DNA of 64,000 bases from Leptasterias polaris (GCA_037783415.1 JAZGTN010000022.1:5678001-5742000); one strand, 5' to 3'; positions 24,301 to 35,105 are shown, numbered from the stretch's first letter. Notes: generated from the sequence alone by a model not told the origin. Numbers and translations: made by a program.

Positions 24301-25821
24301 ACCATTTCTGGTCATCAAGTTCTGTCTTGTATTATTAACTGTCAACTATTTTAAAACAAATCTACTCCAAAATGCCGTTGTTATTTTTGCTACAAAATAT
24401 TCAATTTTATACTTAAAAATATTAGATATTAAAAACAAACTGTTTTCATATCAGAAAAAAGACTACTCCCCAAAAAGAAGAAGGATTCAACAAAAACTAT
24501 AAAATAAATGTATACATAAACTTTTCCTTTGTTTTGTGATGTAAAAATGTTAAGATAGTTGACATTGACAGCAAAGACTGAAGTTTGGTCAACTTATTTG
24601 AAATCAATATTACCGTTTACTCTATCATTAATTCACACTTCAAACTTACATAAAGTGTCTCTTTCTGTTGATCTCTAAGAGCGTGAGGCTCCAATGGGGC
24701 ACTCTGGGTTAAGTTGCCAAATTTATACCACTGGTACTTTGGTGGTGGGCAACCGGTCGCAAGGCAAACGACACTGATTGATTTGCCAGGACGTACTGAG
24801 TTGGCTACTGGTGGTTGCTGATTAATCTGAGGCTTCCGCATTTGCTGGTAGTTAACATCTGACTCCAAGAACTCTTCATCTTCTGTTGTCAAGAAATATC
24901 AAGAGCTAACCATTAGAATCAACATTTTACCTTTTTGTTATTTATCAATTATCTTTGACTCCTATTGATGACCCCTTGCAACTGATGTCACTAAGGTCTG
25001 ACATTTTGGGAGTCTCAATGCATTTTAAAATATGGTGCGCATCAAGCTGAATGTGTGCTGCCTAAAATGCCCACAGCACAGTAAGACATCCTGAATCACA
25101 CTCAAAAAATGATGAAAGCAAAATTTATTATGTATTGACATCCGATAAAAGCCAGCTAAAGACATGTCTGTTTGAGCATGCTTAAAACTAGACTGTTGCA
25201 TGTGTCATCGTTGTATGTTATTTTGTCAACCCTTGTCTTTAGTCCATCCATGTGTCATCTCTGCATGATATTCTGTCAACCCTTGTCTTTAGTCCATCCA
25301 TGTGTCATATCTGCATGATATTCTGTCAACCCTTGTCTTTAGTCCATCCATGTGTCATATCTGCATGATATTCAGTCAACCCTTGTCTTTAGTCTGTTCA
25401 TGTGTCATCTCTGCATGATATTCTGTCAACCCTTGTCTTTAGTCCATCCATGTGTCATCTCTGCATGATATTCTGTCAACCCTTGTCTTTAGTCTATCCA
25501 TGTGTCATATCTGCATGATATTCTGTCAACCCTTGTTTCAGTCTGTCCATTTGTCATCTCTGCATGATATTCTGTCAACCCTTGTCTTTAGTCTGTTACA
25601 TGTGTCATCTCTGCATGATATTCTGTCAACCCTTGTCTTCAGTCTGTCCATTTGTCATCTCTGCATGATATTCTGTCAACCCTTGTCTTCAGTCCATCCA
25701 TGTGTCATCTCTGCATGATATTCTGTCAACCCTTGTCTTCAGTCCATCCATGTGTCATCTCTGCATGATATTCAGTCAACCCTTTTCTTCAGAATTGATT
25801 GATTGATTGATTGATTGATTC

Positions 25822-25858
<37 letters not shown>

Positions 25859-28196
25859 CTTTTGTTTGGTTGATTGATTGATTGATTGTTTGATTTATCT
25901 TCAATTAAAACACTTGGTACCTTTTGCTGGTGGATACACTCTGAGGTATGCCCAATCAGTAAACACCTGTTCTATCTTATCATTGATTTTATGGTAGACC
26001 TGACAACAGTAAGCTCCAGCGTGACTCTTTCTGACTGGAGAAATCTTTAACACTCTAAAAAATGAAACAGGAATAGCAACAAAGAATCATTAACAAATAA
26101 CTCGTTCATTCTGACTTAAAAGTCACCATAGATTATTATATACATTATATATAAATTGTTGAGCAAATGTTTCTGTTTTTTAATACATATACATTTAAAT
26201 GTGATTTCTCCCAACAAGCACCTATTCCCACTTGGATCAAACGGCTACAGCTGCCCAATCCTCAAAGAAATTGCTAATGATGTCCACGGTCGGGTGTTAT
26301 CTCCTTTAATATTAAATTTATAATTTGTAATAAGGTTGTTGTTGCCAACACTGTACCATTATTTAAAATTGCAATTTAGAAATGCACTTAAGGGTCATAC
26401 CTGTCAGTTGCACCAGCAACTTCTTCATAGCTAACGTTCGTCTTATCTTTTTTACTATTGTGTGGACTGTACGAATCCAGACCGAAAGCTTGATACCAGC
26501 GGTAATGTGGGAATGGAAAGCCCCTGGCTTTGCAAGTAAATACCACAACGGTGCCGGAGCCAGACTCTACTGTCTGCGATAACGGAACTTGAAGAAGACG
26601 AATGTTTTCTGTGGGATGAATAATTGATTGGATAAGAATACAAAGCGAAGATTGATTGGTACAACTCTATAGCAACATGTGTGTTTGTATTGAATACAAA
26701 GCGAAGATTGATTGGTACAACTCTATAGCAACATGTGTGTTTGTATTGAATTTCAACTTATGTTAGAAAGACAGTTTACACATCAATCTGTGCAAGTGTG
26801 GCTAATTGTCCCCTTCGAAATACGTTGCATTGCACGGGAAACCTAGATTCCCCCAAAATGTTCAAAAATACATGAAACTTACATGATATTTCATAAATGA
26901 TAAAGAGCTAGGATTTTTAGATAAACTGAATCAAACCTACAAAGCAGCTTTACTAACATCAGCATCTTTAAAGTGAACAAAACATTTTGGTTTTTGTTGA
27001 GAGAGAATTAACATGTTCTGTGAAAGCAAACTTTTACAAGTATTGATTGTTCCAAAACGTTTATAAAACTACTGTGTTGAAATTAAATGCAAATCTGAGT
27101 CCAAATTGATGACTCACGCAGGGGCTAAAAGGCCAGATCACTGACGAGGCCTGTTAATTGAAGTGATCTCTGCAGCCAACATGGCCAATGGCCATTCGCT
27201 CTTTGCACGGACGCATGGTCAGCCATTTGCATGTAGAGCCTTGAATCGGGGACAGCAGTGAATAGAAGCATTTTACAACAATGTAACGACACTTTCATCC
27301 GAACAGATGCACAAATACAATACAAATGAAGCATGAAATCGAGGTTCTACACGCACATGGCGGATCCGTGCAAAGAACGAATAGCTGGAGACTTAGTAGC
27401 TTGATTCGGACACAAAACACAACCTTACACAACTGCTTTAAAGACCAGGGCCAAATTTCACAGAGCTGCTTAAGTACAAAAAGTAGCTAAGCACAACAAT
27501 ATTATGCTTACCAGGTTACCAGCCAAACTACCATGTCACATGTACAATTTGTGACTGGTATCCTGTTAATTTCTACTAAGCAAACAAATGTTAAAAGCAA
27601 TATTTTCTGCTTAAGCAGCTCTATGATATTGTGCCCACAAATAAAACTCGTCTAGAAATGAGCTGTTAAACCAAATATATTATCAGTGTTATTAAAAAAA
27701 CAAAAATATTTACCTGGCCTTTTGATGAGTTTCAGACATTTTTCATGACCCAATCTATCCAAGTAAGAGATCAGCTGTCTGACAGACCGTCCTTTGCTAC
27801 CAAGATTCCTCAGAAGTTTTAGAGCTGGGCTGCCATTATACTCATGGATTGATAACGCAATGGTTTCAACCTCATCATCGCTGCAAACAAGTAAATCATG
27901 TCGCAAAACTCAGCATAAAAATACAACAAGTTTGAGAACATTATTTTGAAGACATTTCATTATATACGATTTGAGGCAATGCATGGTGAGGTATCAATTT
28001 TTATCTTCCAGTGACTTTCTTACCTATAAATCTTCTCTGGAATTTGTGCTATCACAGCACGCCAGTTCATTCTGTTGTCACCAATGTTTAAATATTCAGA
28101 AAGAGACAACAGAACTGTGAATGGGAGGTCACTTATAACAGAATCAGGATCTATGGAGTCTGGTCCAATCACACCGTTCATGTTAAACCAAGCCAT
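12391..28196 (-). CDS. MALT1: MALT1 paracaspase (death domain, three Ig, caspase-like, C-terminal Ig-like)
   Basis: Seventeen coding exons in transcript order: 28024-28196, 27714-27880, 26401-26608, 25921-26054, 24650-24882, 24168-24264, 23259-23285, 22421-22555, 21742-21864, 18281-18484, 17408-17585, 16927-17004, 15421-15542, 14924-15064, 14346-14494, 13253-13285 and 12391-12540. Phases agree throughout; 783 residues (human 824). Order: death domain in exons 1-2; Ig domains in exons 3-4, 5-6 and 8-9, each with C...W...YxC; caspase-like domain in exons 10-13; C-terminal Ig-like domain in exons 14-17. Catalytic residues are H508 (SGHG) and C557 (LLDICRK). D458, D555 and E594 align with human D365, D462 and E500, which bind P1 arginine. 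In vertebrates MALT1 works with BCL10 and CARD proteins to activate NF-kB. Unlike human MALT1 there is an additional Ig domain before the protease. The end, IPSETVDD, fits a TRAF6-binding motif. Confidence 0.93.
12640..12790 (+). mobile_element. SINE fragment (family C)
   Basis: It contains TGTGGATTGGGTTTTCAATC, CCTACCTGACT and TTCTCCCACGTCTAAAAC, matching the fuller copy at 44815-45015. It lies in the last MALT1 intron. Confidence 0.6.
13530..13875. repeat. Cluster of three related repeat copies (two direct, one inverted)
   Basis: The phrase TGC(C/G)GGTACAACCATG..TAAATCT..GGGAGGAGTGTTG occurs at about 13530 and 13650, and in inverted form at 13745-13875. The same sequence recurs at 63880-64000. 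It may derive from a Penelope-like element. It lies between MALT1 exons 16 and 15. Confidence 0.55.
14152..14320. mobile_element. 169-bp MITE with GACCTTATGCAT termini
   Basis: Termini GACCTTATGCATTGACGTCA and TGACGTCATATGCATAAGG are inverted complements. A second copy with about 90 percent identity by eye is at 45548-45717. It starts 26 bases past the donor of MALT1 exon 15. Confidence 0.75.
15684..16680 (+). repeat. 1-kb dispersed repeat rich in TGACGTCA, copy 1
   Basis: The segment from AACTAGACACGTGACAT to GCTGCGAAACAGCTAA is repeated in the same orientation at 18743-20004. It has many GATGACGTCA palindromes (for example near 15890, 16015 and 16455). Copy 1 lies in the MALT1 intron between exons 13 and 12. 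Compared with copy 2 it lacks two blocks. Class unknown. Confidence 0.75.
17930..18250. repeat. Degenerate tandem repeat of about 100-110 bp, roughly three units
   Basis: Units contain AACCAAACTACCCCAATTGG, GATATA(T/A)TT, CCGATTGGAACCTTC and AATGTCCCCAAT. It lies in the MALT1 intron between exons 11 and 10, ending 30 bases before exon 10. Confidence 0.6.
18743..20004 (+). repeat. Dispersed TGACGTCA-rich repeat, copy 2, with an insertion
   Basis: This is the second copy of the repeat at 15684-16680. At about 18915-19070 it is split by a block containing GGGTCCCCACAACAAG and AGTCCCCACACCGGG, relatives of which are at 10375 and 34955. A further block at about 19459-19556 is absent from copy 1. 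It lies in the MALT1 intron between exons 10 and 9. Confidence 0.75.
20183..20245 (+). mobile_element. tRNA-like SINE head (family B)
   Basis: TAGATAGCTCAGTTGGTAGA (box A-like) is followed by GGTCACAGGTCCTC instead of a proper box B, so a functional tRNA gene is unlikely. Related heads are found on the minus strand at 52785 and 63405. Confidence 0.55.
20852..21089 (+). repeat. 40-bp minisatellite, six units
   Basis: The unit contains GTCTGTATGAATGTGCGCGC followed by ATTGTTAACCTCATCCCCCT. Units are nearly identical (one is shorter, and one has GCGCAC for GCGCGC). Located in the MALT1 intron between exons 10 and 9. Confidence 0.9.
22060..22345. repeat. Irregular tandem repeat, CATTGNCAATGT motif
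   Basis: Short variants of CATTGTCAATGTGTCA and CATTGCCAATGT, each partly self-complementary, recur about ten times. It ends 80 bases from MALT1 exon 8. Confidence 0.65.
22936..23082. mobile_element. 147-bp MITE, termini around GGTTCATACTTCCTGC
   Basis: Inverted termini AAGCCCGGTTCATACTTCCT and AGGAAGTACGAACCAGGCTT enclose two TGACGTCA-like sites. A related, more diverged element is at 23990-24126. Located in the MALT1 intron between exons 8 and 7. Confidence 0.7.
23362..23660. mobile_element. Penelope-like or similar repeat with hammerhead-like core
   Basis: CGTTATAACTT (23370) pairs with AAGTTATAACG (about 23451). Between them lie CTGACGA and GTCGAAACGTTGAGACC, the order of conserved boxes in a hammerhead ribozyme. 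The phrase CTCCGCGGCAGT occurs twice (about 23437 and 23575). The family assignment is tentative. Confidence 0.35.
23990..24126. mobile_element. Diverged MITE related to 22936-23082
   Basis: TTGGTTCTTACTTCGAGCGA on the left and TTCGCATGAAGTATAAACG on the right give weak inverted termini, with GTGACGTAAG inside. It ends 40 bases from MALT1 exon 6. Confidence 0.5.
25190..25795 (+). repeat. 50-bp minisatellite, about twelve units
   Basis: The unit reads CCATGTGTCATCTCTGCATG then ATATTCTGTCAACCCTTGTC then TTTAGTCCAT, with scattered point variants. Open frames in it are repeat artefacts. Located in the MALT1 intron between exons 5 and 4, ending 126 bases before exon 4. Confidence 0.9.
25793..25895 (+). 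repeat. (GATT)n microsatellite
   Basis: A tetranucleotide GATT run with two interruptions (TTCATT and GACTTTTGTTTGG) directly follows the 50-bp minisatellite. Confidence 0.9.
26637..26749 (+). repeat. 56-bp perfect tandem duplication
   Basis: The unit AATACAAAGCGAAGATTGAT...GTGTTTGTATTG is present twice head to tail without visible differences, 29 bases upstream (minus strand) of MALT1 exon 3. Confidence 0.85.
27175..27400. mobile_element. Foldback element around GCTCTTTGCACGGA
   Basis: The left arm ATTCGCTCTTTGCACGGACG and the right arm GATCCGTGCAAAGAACGAAT are inverted complements with a few mismatches. Located in the MALT1 intron between exons 3 and 2. Confidence 0.6.
27449..27640. mobile_element. 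MITE with GAGCTGCTTAAG termini, copy 1
   Basis: The ends CCAAATTTCACAGAGCTGCT and AGCAGCTCTATGATATTG are inverted. It is related to the element at 38458-38626 (shared GTAGTTTGGCTGGTAACC and GCTTAAGCAGCTCTATGA). Ends 75 bases from MALT1 exon 2. Confidence 0.65.
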
Positions 28197-28760
28197 GTTG
28201 AGCCTCCTTTGTGAATTACACAGCTACTTCTAACTGTAACAAATCACATCATTAACAAATCACATCATTAACAAAAAAGAAAATTACAAACAGTTATATT
28301 TTGAATGGGGAGACCTATAAATAGCTCGGTTGGCTTTGTTCCACACCCTTCCCAAGATGTTGACTTTCAAGTGTAAGTACCAGGGCCGTAGTCGAGTCCC
28401 TGTTGTCCGAGTCCGAGTCTGAGACCAGCCTTGAATTCTCCAGCACTGGTAAGTACAACTCTCTACTTCTATGTAAAAGTGCATCAAGTAATATTAAATA
28501 TCATCGCGTCAGAGCAAAAATGTCACATTTCGTGCTTACATGTACTAGTTTTGTAGGTACATCTGGGCAATTCTAAACATGGAGGAAGGAAACTTCCTAA
28601 TCCTGTTCTAAACAAGATATAGCATTCTGAAAATTTCAAGCTTGCGCGTAACCTAATACATGTACCTACATGCTATTTTAGGAGGAACAATGTTTGTGCA
28701 CTGACAAAACTTTATTATACTACTCTTAATAATATGAAGTATTTATTACAGATATTTGTT

Positions 28761-29050
28761 CGATTGCTTTTCGCGTCGCGGTTGTGAATTTTTGTTCACA
28801 TATTAACACCTTGCGCGTAAACCATGATTTGTCTGGTTCCCTCAACAACTCCACAACATTTATACGATCAACTGTTACGATCTTGTTGGACCAGACTAAT
28901 GCTGAGTAAATCAGTCTGGTCCCCATTAAATTACAGCAGTTGATCGTATAAATGTTGTGGAGTTGTTGAGGGAACCAGACAAATCATGGTTTTCGCGCAA
29001 GGTGTTAATATGTGAACAAAAATTCACAATCGTGACGCGAAAAGCAATCA
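28761..29050. mobile_element. 290-bp near-perfect palindrome upstream of MALT1
   Basis: Two arms of about 114 bases (28761-28874 and 28937-29050) are inverted copies with only a few differences, separated by a short hairpin-forming centre (GGACCAGACT / AGTCTGGTCC). Termini are CGATTGCTTTTCGCGTC and GACGCGAAAAGCAATCA. It lies 565-854 bases upstream of the MALT1 start codon. Confidence 0.75.
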
Positions 29051-31721
29051 ATTTTCCCTCAAAATCTGTGATGTTTTTTAAACGAATTCCACCTGTCCGG
29101 CTATTTACAAGTATATTGGCACTCAATCGGTAAGTTTCATGATGCAGATCTTTGCAGATTCAAATCTCAATGGAATGGGGCACAAGAATAGGTTTGCAGT
29201 CCTGCTAGGGCCAAGGATACAGAGTGGATTGGCCCTATTGGGGCTAATGTCATTGTAATTATTTTGGCTTTTTAAATTTCTAGCTGATCAATATACAGTC
29301 AATAAAATTATATCTTTCAGTTTTTACTTTTTCATTTGTTTAAATTAAAGAATGTAAATCAAAATAACACTAACTAAATTGTACAGGTACTAGGGGGGGA
29401 TCGTACTACTACTAAGCCCCGTAGGACGCCCTGTATTCAGGGCGTCCCTGAAATCGAGGCAAATCCTTTACCTCACTGCGCGCGATGTAAACAGTCCCTA
29501 GATACAATTTTTGTGGTTTGACTTGCCAAGCAAAGAGTCTCCCCTCCTTTGACCAAAACTTAGAAACATGTAAGGCTCCACTGGTTAGTTGCACTTGTAA
29601 ATGCAAAAAGTTGTGGTATTTTAGGCATTTCTGCAAGGTGCAAAAATATGTCATACTGTCGGGGCCATAAAAAAAATAATTCCCACCGAAAAAGTTTCAT
29701 CAAACACTTTTTCAATTCACAATTCACGATGATCAAATCATGTGACTGAACATTCTGCTGAGCATTCTGGGGGGAAAAATACAGAGGCTTAAAGAAGCCA
29801 CGTGCCTTATATCATTTTCTAATAGTCTGGATAATTTTTTTTTGTAACACTCTAATTCTATCATTTTTGTTATTAATATTAAAATTTAAACATCAGCTTT
29901 GTGATTCGATTATCACTGTTTATTTATATGCTTTATTATAAATGTTAAGAAACATAAAAAGACACAAAACTAAATAAAAATAAGATTTGAAAGCCAAGAA
30001 TTATTTACATTTTATTTTTTTAATTTTTTTAAAAAAGTTTTTGAAAAATACCATGGTTATTTTTAAAACTAAATACAAAATATGTTGAATAAAATGAAGA
30101 AAACTGCTGGCTATAGAGTCATACACTAAGTCTCACAGAACACTTGTAGTCACTGCAGATGTTTCTTCCACGTATGGCTTCACCCGGACACCATACTTTC
30201 TTGTTTGCATCGAAAACAGGTCAAACTCAAAACAAATGGGACGCTATTGAAGTCATCGAAGATCGGTGCGTGGTGTGAAAGTTTCAATGTCCATCACGTT
30301 TTAATATATGTTTGCATATTTCTTATAAACAAAGGAAGGTAATTAGGGCATCAGTTGATTATGGAATATTTTTATTTTTTTTCAATTCAAAGAAAAAGGC
30401 ATACTACATCGAAAACCGGACAGGGGAGGATACTAGGTAGTCAAGTGCCTTTAAGGCTTTAGCAAATTACAACAAAAACATCAATGAATCAACCGACGAT
30501 GGCGATCATGAAATCATGACTATATAATGTAAATAGTACTACTAGTAAGTAGTATTATATTTATAAACACAACTGACAAATTGTAAAAAGCTAGTGACAA
30601 CTTACTTACCACATATAATTTCACCAATAAATAGATAAATGGTTTGGTAGGTTAGAAAGAAAATTTGGAGTCGGTTATTCATGGATGTGTCACTCATTTG
30701 TCACCACTGTCGTAACAACGTAAGTAATTACAACCAAATCATGAAGTGAACATCTTTACTCCGGTGATTTCAGCAAGAACTCCAGATGCCATCTCGTCAC
30801 TGAAAAAGGCATTAACACTACACTTGATTTAAAAATACAGATTCCGTATCCGGCTTCTTTCAAGTACCTGTGTCTGCGCCTTGTTGCTGACACAATGCAT
30901 CGTTTCGTAATCAACAATGCCGGATCGATCGCGCTGCCGGATCCATCATCCCCGCGATCAACACACCCAACGTACATGTACATATATACTGTACATACAT
31001 GTACATAATCATATGGAACCAGCGACGCACTCAATTTAAAAACGTGTATTTAATGTTTTCAAAACAATGTTACCAAAATGAGGGATTTTAAAAAATACAA
31101 TTCTTAAATAGATACAATTTACTTCTTAGAAATGTTGTTGTATTTTAATACAATTGACGGTTAAAAAATTGTTAAAAGAAGTTTCCTTCAATTATACTTA
31201 AGTACTCGTTTTATATTACACATTTTCTACGAAACGGAAACTTTCGGGGAAATCCCCAGTAGACTTTACCAAGTCTTGCCGTTTACCATTCTCGCGGCCT
31301 TTTGTCGGGATTGTCGGTCACACTAGTGTTGAAAATCGCCAGGGGTAAAACAAAACAGACATACACGCACGCACATTCAATTGTACTTGCCTGCTCTCGC
31401 TTGTACAGCCTGCTGCTCTGCCTCCTTATGAAAAAAATAAAGCAGAGTCGTGGAGATCGGGGCTCAATTTTAATGGCATTCTGCGCTTCCCGTAATCAGA
31501 GAACATGAAATTGGACACAGGATGGGAGCGTATTCCTCATTCCAATTCAATTAAAAGCTCACATTTATTTACATCCTTCATGAAATATTTTAAACAATGA
31601 ATAAAAAAAGAAAACGAATTCAAGAAGTATTCATGAATCCAGTTTTACAAGACAGAAAACAAAATAAGTATGCAGGCCACAAACTAGAAGCCAGAGGGCT
31701 CGGTGGGTGAGTTCTGCACTG

Positions 31722-31918
31722 GCGGACAGAAAACCCTAGCCGGGGGACACATTCCCCTAGGGGATTCTGTCCCCCCCCCCCCCCCCCCCCCGCCCCCGGA
31801 CCGTTGTGCGGGGGAAAATGAGAGGGGGGAAAATTCCCCTAGCAGACAGAAAAACCCTAGCCGCGGGGGACACATTCCCCCGTAGGGGATTCTGTCCCCC
31901 CGGACCGTTGTGCGGGGG
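31722..31918. repeat. GC-rich twofold repeat with a C21 tract
   Basis: Two units share GGACAGAAAACCCTAGCCG, GGGGACACATTCCCC, TAGGGGATTCTGTCCCCC and CGGACCGTTGTGCGGGGG. The first holds 21 consecutive C at 31771-31791. The proline- and glycine-run frames across it are artefacts. Confidence 0.8.
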
Positions 31919-32584
31919 GCACTGACACCGGCAGTGCGTACTATCTGATCTTTCTTTATTTATTTTTATTTTTTTCTTTATTTTATTCAATTCAATTCAA
32001 TTCAATTCAATGCACATTTATTTTTCATGCTGACAATGACAATTAAACATACAGTTGAAACAAATAACAATGAGTATAATTATGAGAAGATGGATGCCAC
32101 TTAATTCAACAATAAGATTTATAGAAATTTCAAAAATAATATCAAGTGTAATTAACATGCTAGCCAACATGCAGGGAAAAAAGTTAAGCATAATGCTTTT
32201 GTACATTTCCCTGTGACAGACAAGGACTCTGACCCAGCGACGCCCGAAGGGGGTGGGTGTGGATCTTTGCTTTACTCGGCATTTTGAAACCTCAGTAGTC
32301 GGCAAATGAAACATCAAATAAAAATCATGCGAAAGATAATAATGAGGATTCAGGACCTTATATAAGAACAAACTTTTCCTCGGCAAGTCTGGACCTTGGT
32401 TTGCCGACTGAAAATGTATGTATTTCAATTTGCTCTCCGAAGATTCTGCGGGTTGCCAATTCTCTGTTTGGTGGGCCTCCTTCGAACACACAAGCCCACT
32501 CGTCGGCCGTCTTTTCCAAGATCCAAGACGTTAAAATTGTGACGACCGGGTTTATTTTGAAACCATGAAGTGTCTCATTATACA

Positions 32585-32717
32585 GTTGTCCCAAAGGACG
32601 CTGACGGTCTCGAGACTGGAGGAACTCATGATGCTACTGGCTGTAAAAAGGACATTAACGATGAAATTTACATTCACAAAAGTTGCCAAGAAATTAAGAC
32701 TGAAGAAAACAAACAAC
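32585..32717 (+). other. Exon-like open segment of unknown gene
   Basis: The open frame through 32570-32787 has protein-like, hydrophilic composition (for example VVPKDADGLETGGTHDATG and KKDINDEIYIHKSCQEIK). It is bounded by an ACAG acceptor-like site near 32585 and a CAACAG/GTGTTG donor-like site at 32717. No partner exons or family could be recognised. It may be an exon of an unrecognised gene, a 5' exon of CATSPER2, or chance. Confidence 0.25.
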
Positions 32718-32892
32718 AGGTGTTGTCACTTAATTATAAGACTATGTGTGCGAGTTTTTTCTCTGCTGAACGAATTTTGACAGAGTGATGACGCTGTTTC
32801 AAAACGAACAATATTGTCTGGACCATTGATCTCTATAATTATAACAGATAAATGATCTAGACAATAATTATTTTTTTTAAATTTATTATAAC

Positions 32893-32956
32893 GTGCAAGT
32901 CTCGCGCGTGTTCGAACATAACGGGTCCCATGTTCGAATACGCGCGAGACTTGCAC
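32893..32956. repeat. 27-bp perfect-stem hairpin
   Basis: GTGCAAGTCTCGCGCGTGTT at 32893 pairs over 27 bases with the inverted copy ending at 32956 (AACACGCG-type complement, a single G/T difference), around a 10-base loop AACGGGTCCC. A weaker outer inverted pair (ATTGTCTGGACCATT / AATGATCTAGACAAT) lies just to the left. Confidence 0.85.
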
Positions 32957-33712
32957 AGTCTATTTTTATCTACCATTTATCTTATCAATGAAAGCTTATA
33001 ACTTCTCGAATCCCGTAAAAAGATCTAAATTCAAAACTAAATTGTCTAATCAAAAATCTGACCATAGCACCTTTTTGCTATCGGAGGAGAGAAAGTTTTA
33101 TGAGATTACATTGGAAATACTGTGATGTAATAGTTTTATGTAATTCAAAGGCAATTGTATTCCGAATCTCCCTCGTTTCAGTTGGAATGTTCTATTACGT
33201 AATTGAGTATTTCGCAGTATAAAACCCATTGGGCAAACATCATCGTGGTCCATCCAGCCAGGGGCGTGTGTGTCGGTCATGGCTGCTCCATCCATGGTTG
33301 AGTGCTTTACCGGTGAGCGGCGAGTTGGTTGGAGATTTGACAACAAAATGTAATAAGCGTCGGAGCACTGAACGTGTTTTCTTATGTCTTAAGTTGGTCG
33401 GTATGATCCCAGATGGTCGGAAAAGCTTCAAGCATCACATGGTAGCCCGACCGACACACGCGTGGACACACAAATAGCTTGATGTACTTTCGGTAGGCCT
33501 ATATGTTTAATTTTAGGTTGCCAGTGTATTCCATTGTTGCGTGTTCAGATTTCAAAATGTATTATTGTTCTTGTGTGGTAATAGAAACAAACATGGCAGG
33601 GAAATTATATGAGTCCAATACTCTGGAATTTAGGATCTAGATCTCATTTTGGATAGATTTGAAACTTCGACAAATTGCATGATCCATTGCTAACGACAAA
33701 ATAGTTTTAGCA

Positions 33713-34156
33713 TTGGCACTAGTGCCTAAAAGGGCCTGCCTGCGGGCCTTCGCCGTTTGTGGTTTGCCAGACAGCGATAAAACTGATTATATTCAAAATA
33801 AATCAATGATGAAGCAAGGTGTGCTCTTCGAGAGTGCACTCTGGATACGCGAGGTCGTCGATCGTTCACGGCGAAACAGACGCCGATGTCTACTCAACTG
33901 ATATAATGGAGTCGACAATGAAATCGCTCAGAAGATGAACAATTTGCCAGATTTGTTCGTGAATTAAGATCTTCCTTGAGCGCATTTGTCATAATTATTA
34001 TCAAAACAGCCAAAACGTTTGGCTGACGCGATCTTGTTTTCTAGATTGAGTGTGAGACTCGAGAGCATTGACGGCATTATGAATCGGGTGGAAACAATTT
34101 CAAACCAAGACGAAATTCCTGAAGATATAGAAGACAATTTGAAAAATACCGACTGA
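33713..34156 (+). other. Unassigned coding-like sequence
   Basis: Two stretches look coding: about 33800-33935, in a frame giving ETDADVYSTDIMESTMKSL, and 34038-34156, which follows a TTTTCTAG acceptor and reads LSVRLESIDGIMNRVETI...TD to a stop. They are not in one continuous frame. No family is recognised. Alternatives are a decayed retrocopy, a mobile-element remnant or short exons of an unknown gene. A potential first exon (MAAPSMVECFTG, 33279-33312) with a GTGAGC donor lies upstream. Confidence 0.2.
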
Positions 34157-34217
34157 ACTTGAAAAATATTATGAAGTTTCAAGGGAGACTGACGATCACC
34201 GACCGAGTGAAGGGTTC

Positions 34218-34238
34218 GGGGGGGGGGGGGGGGGGGGG
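34218..34238 (+). repeat. G21 homopolymer tract
   Basis: Twenty-one G in a row followed by TGGGGGGACGGG. Similar tracts are C21 at 31771-31791, C20 at 36753-36772 (CATSPER2 intron 2) and G17 at 52908-52924 (KATNAL2 intron). All can form G-quadruplexes on one strand; exact lengths may include sequencing error. Confidence 0.85.
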
Positions 34239-34954
34239 TGGGGGGACGGGCGAGCGACCCGAACGCATGAGGAAACCCGTGATTGGCTGTAAGTTTAATG
34301 GCGATGAGGGCGCTCTTTTTCATCATTACTATTTGTTTTTTCAAAACAAAGGAGGAAAAGAGAGCGTTCGATATCCGCGTCGTTCGTCACTCATCGGGGA
34401 GCAGGGAGCAAAAGAGGCTGAACATTCGTAAGTTAGAAGCTAAAATTGCCCCAAAGGATGATTTTATGTTTTAACCTAGAAGTGGAAATTGCCCAAAAGG
34501 CTAATTTATGTTGTTAGTTAGAATTAGACAAGACAAGTGTAATTAAATAAACTCTATCTATGGTGTTGGTGGTATGACTACACCGTCCATCCATGGATGG
34601 AGGTAGAAATAGATGACGATGAGTCTTATGACCTAGATTTGCACAGCATTGAGTGGTTTATTTCCTGGGTTTTCCTTACTAACTGTTGCAAAACGCCCGA
34701 CAGAAAGTACCAGAGAGAAATCAGAATTTCATCAATACAACAGCTCTGCTTTATTAACTCTCAAATACGTCTTGTCACTTACAATACAAGCTCAAATAAA
34801 ACTCTGACCTTTTCAACGACTGCACTAGCACTAGGTCACAAACCGATCTATTTTTAGAGCGATGCTAACTTTATATAAAATCCATTCAATAACTTCTGGA
34901 GTATCAGTTCACAAGTCTGGAAAGTTCCGGTGGCGAAACACAATGGCACATATG

Positions 34955-35105
34955 ATATGGCAGTTACAGGGTACCTCCAGTGTTGTTCTATTATTCCCTT
35001 TTCTGAAGAATTCCTCTGCTCTGTGGGGTACCACTCGGACAAAGAAAACCTTGTGGGGTAGTATTGTTCCATTATTAAAAGTACCCCTTAAGTTGGCTTG
35101 TGTAA
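34955..35105. mobile_element. MITE-like fragment with TTGTTCTATTATTCCC
   Basis: It shares TGGCAGTTACAGG..ACCTCC, GTTGTTCTATTATTCCC and GTGGGGTA blocks with 10375-10460 and, in inverted form, with the insertion at 18915-19070. Confidence 0.5.

Noticed and set aside
31684..31990. Proline- and glycine-rich frames on both strands
   Set aside because: They come from the C21 tract and the GC-rich twofold repeat; no splice or codon pattern supports coding.
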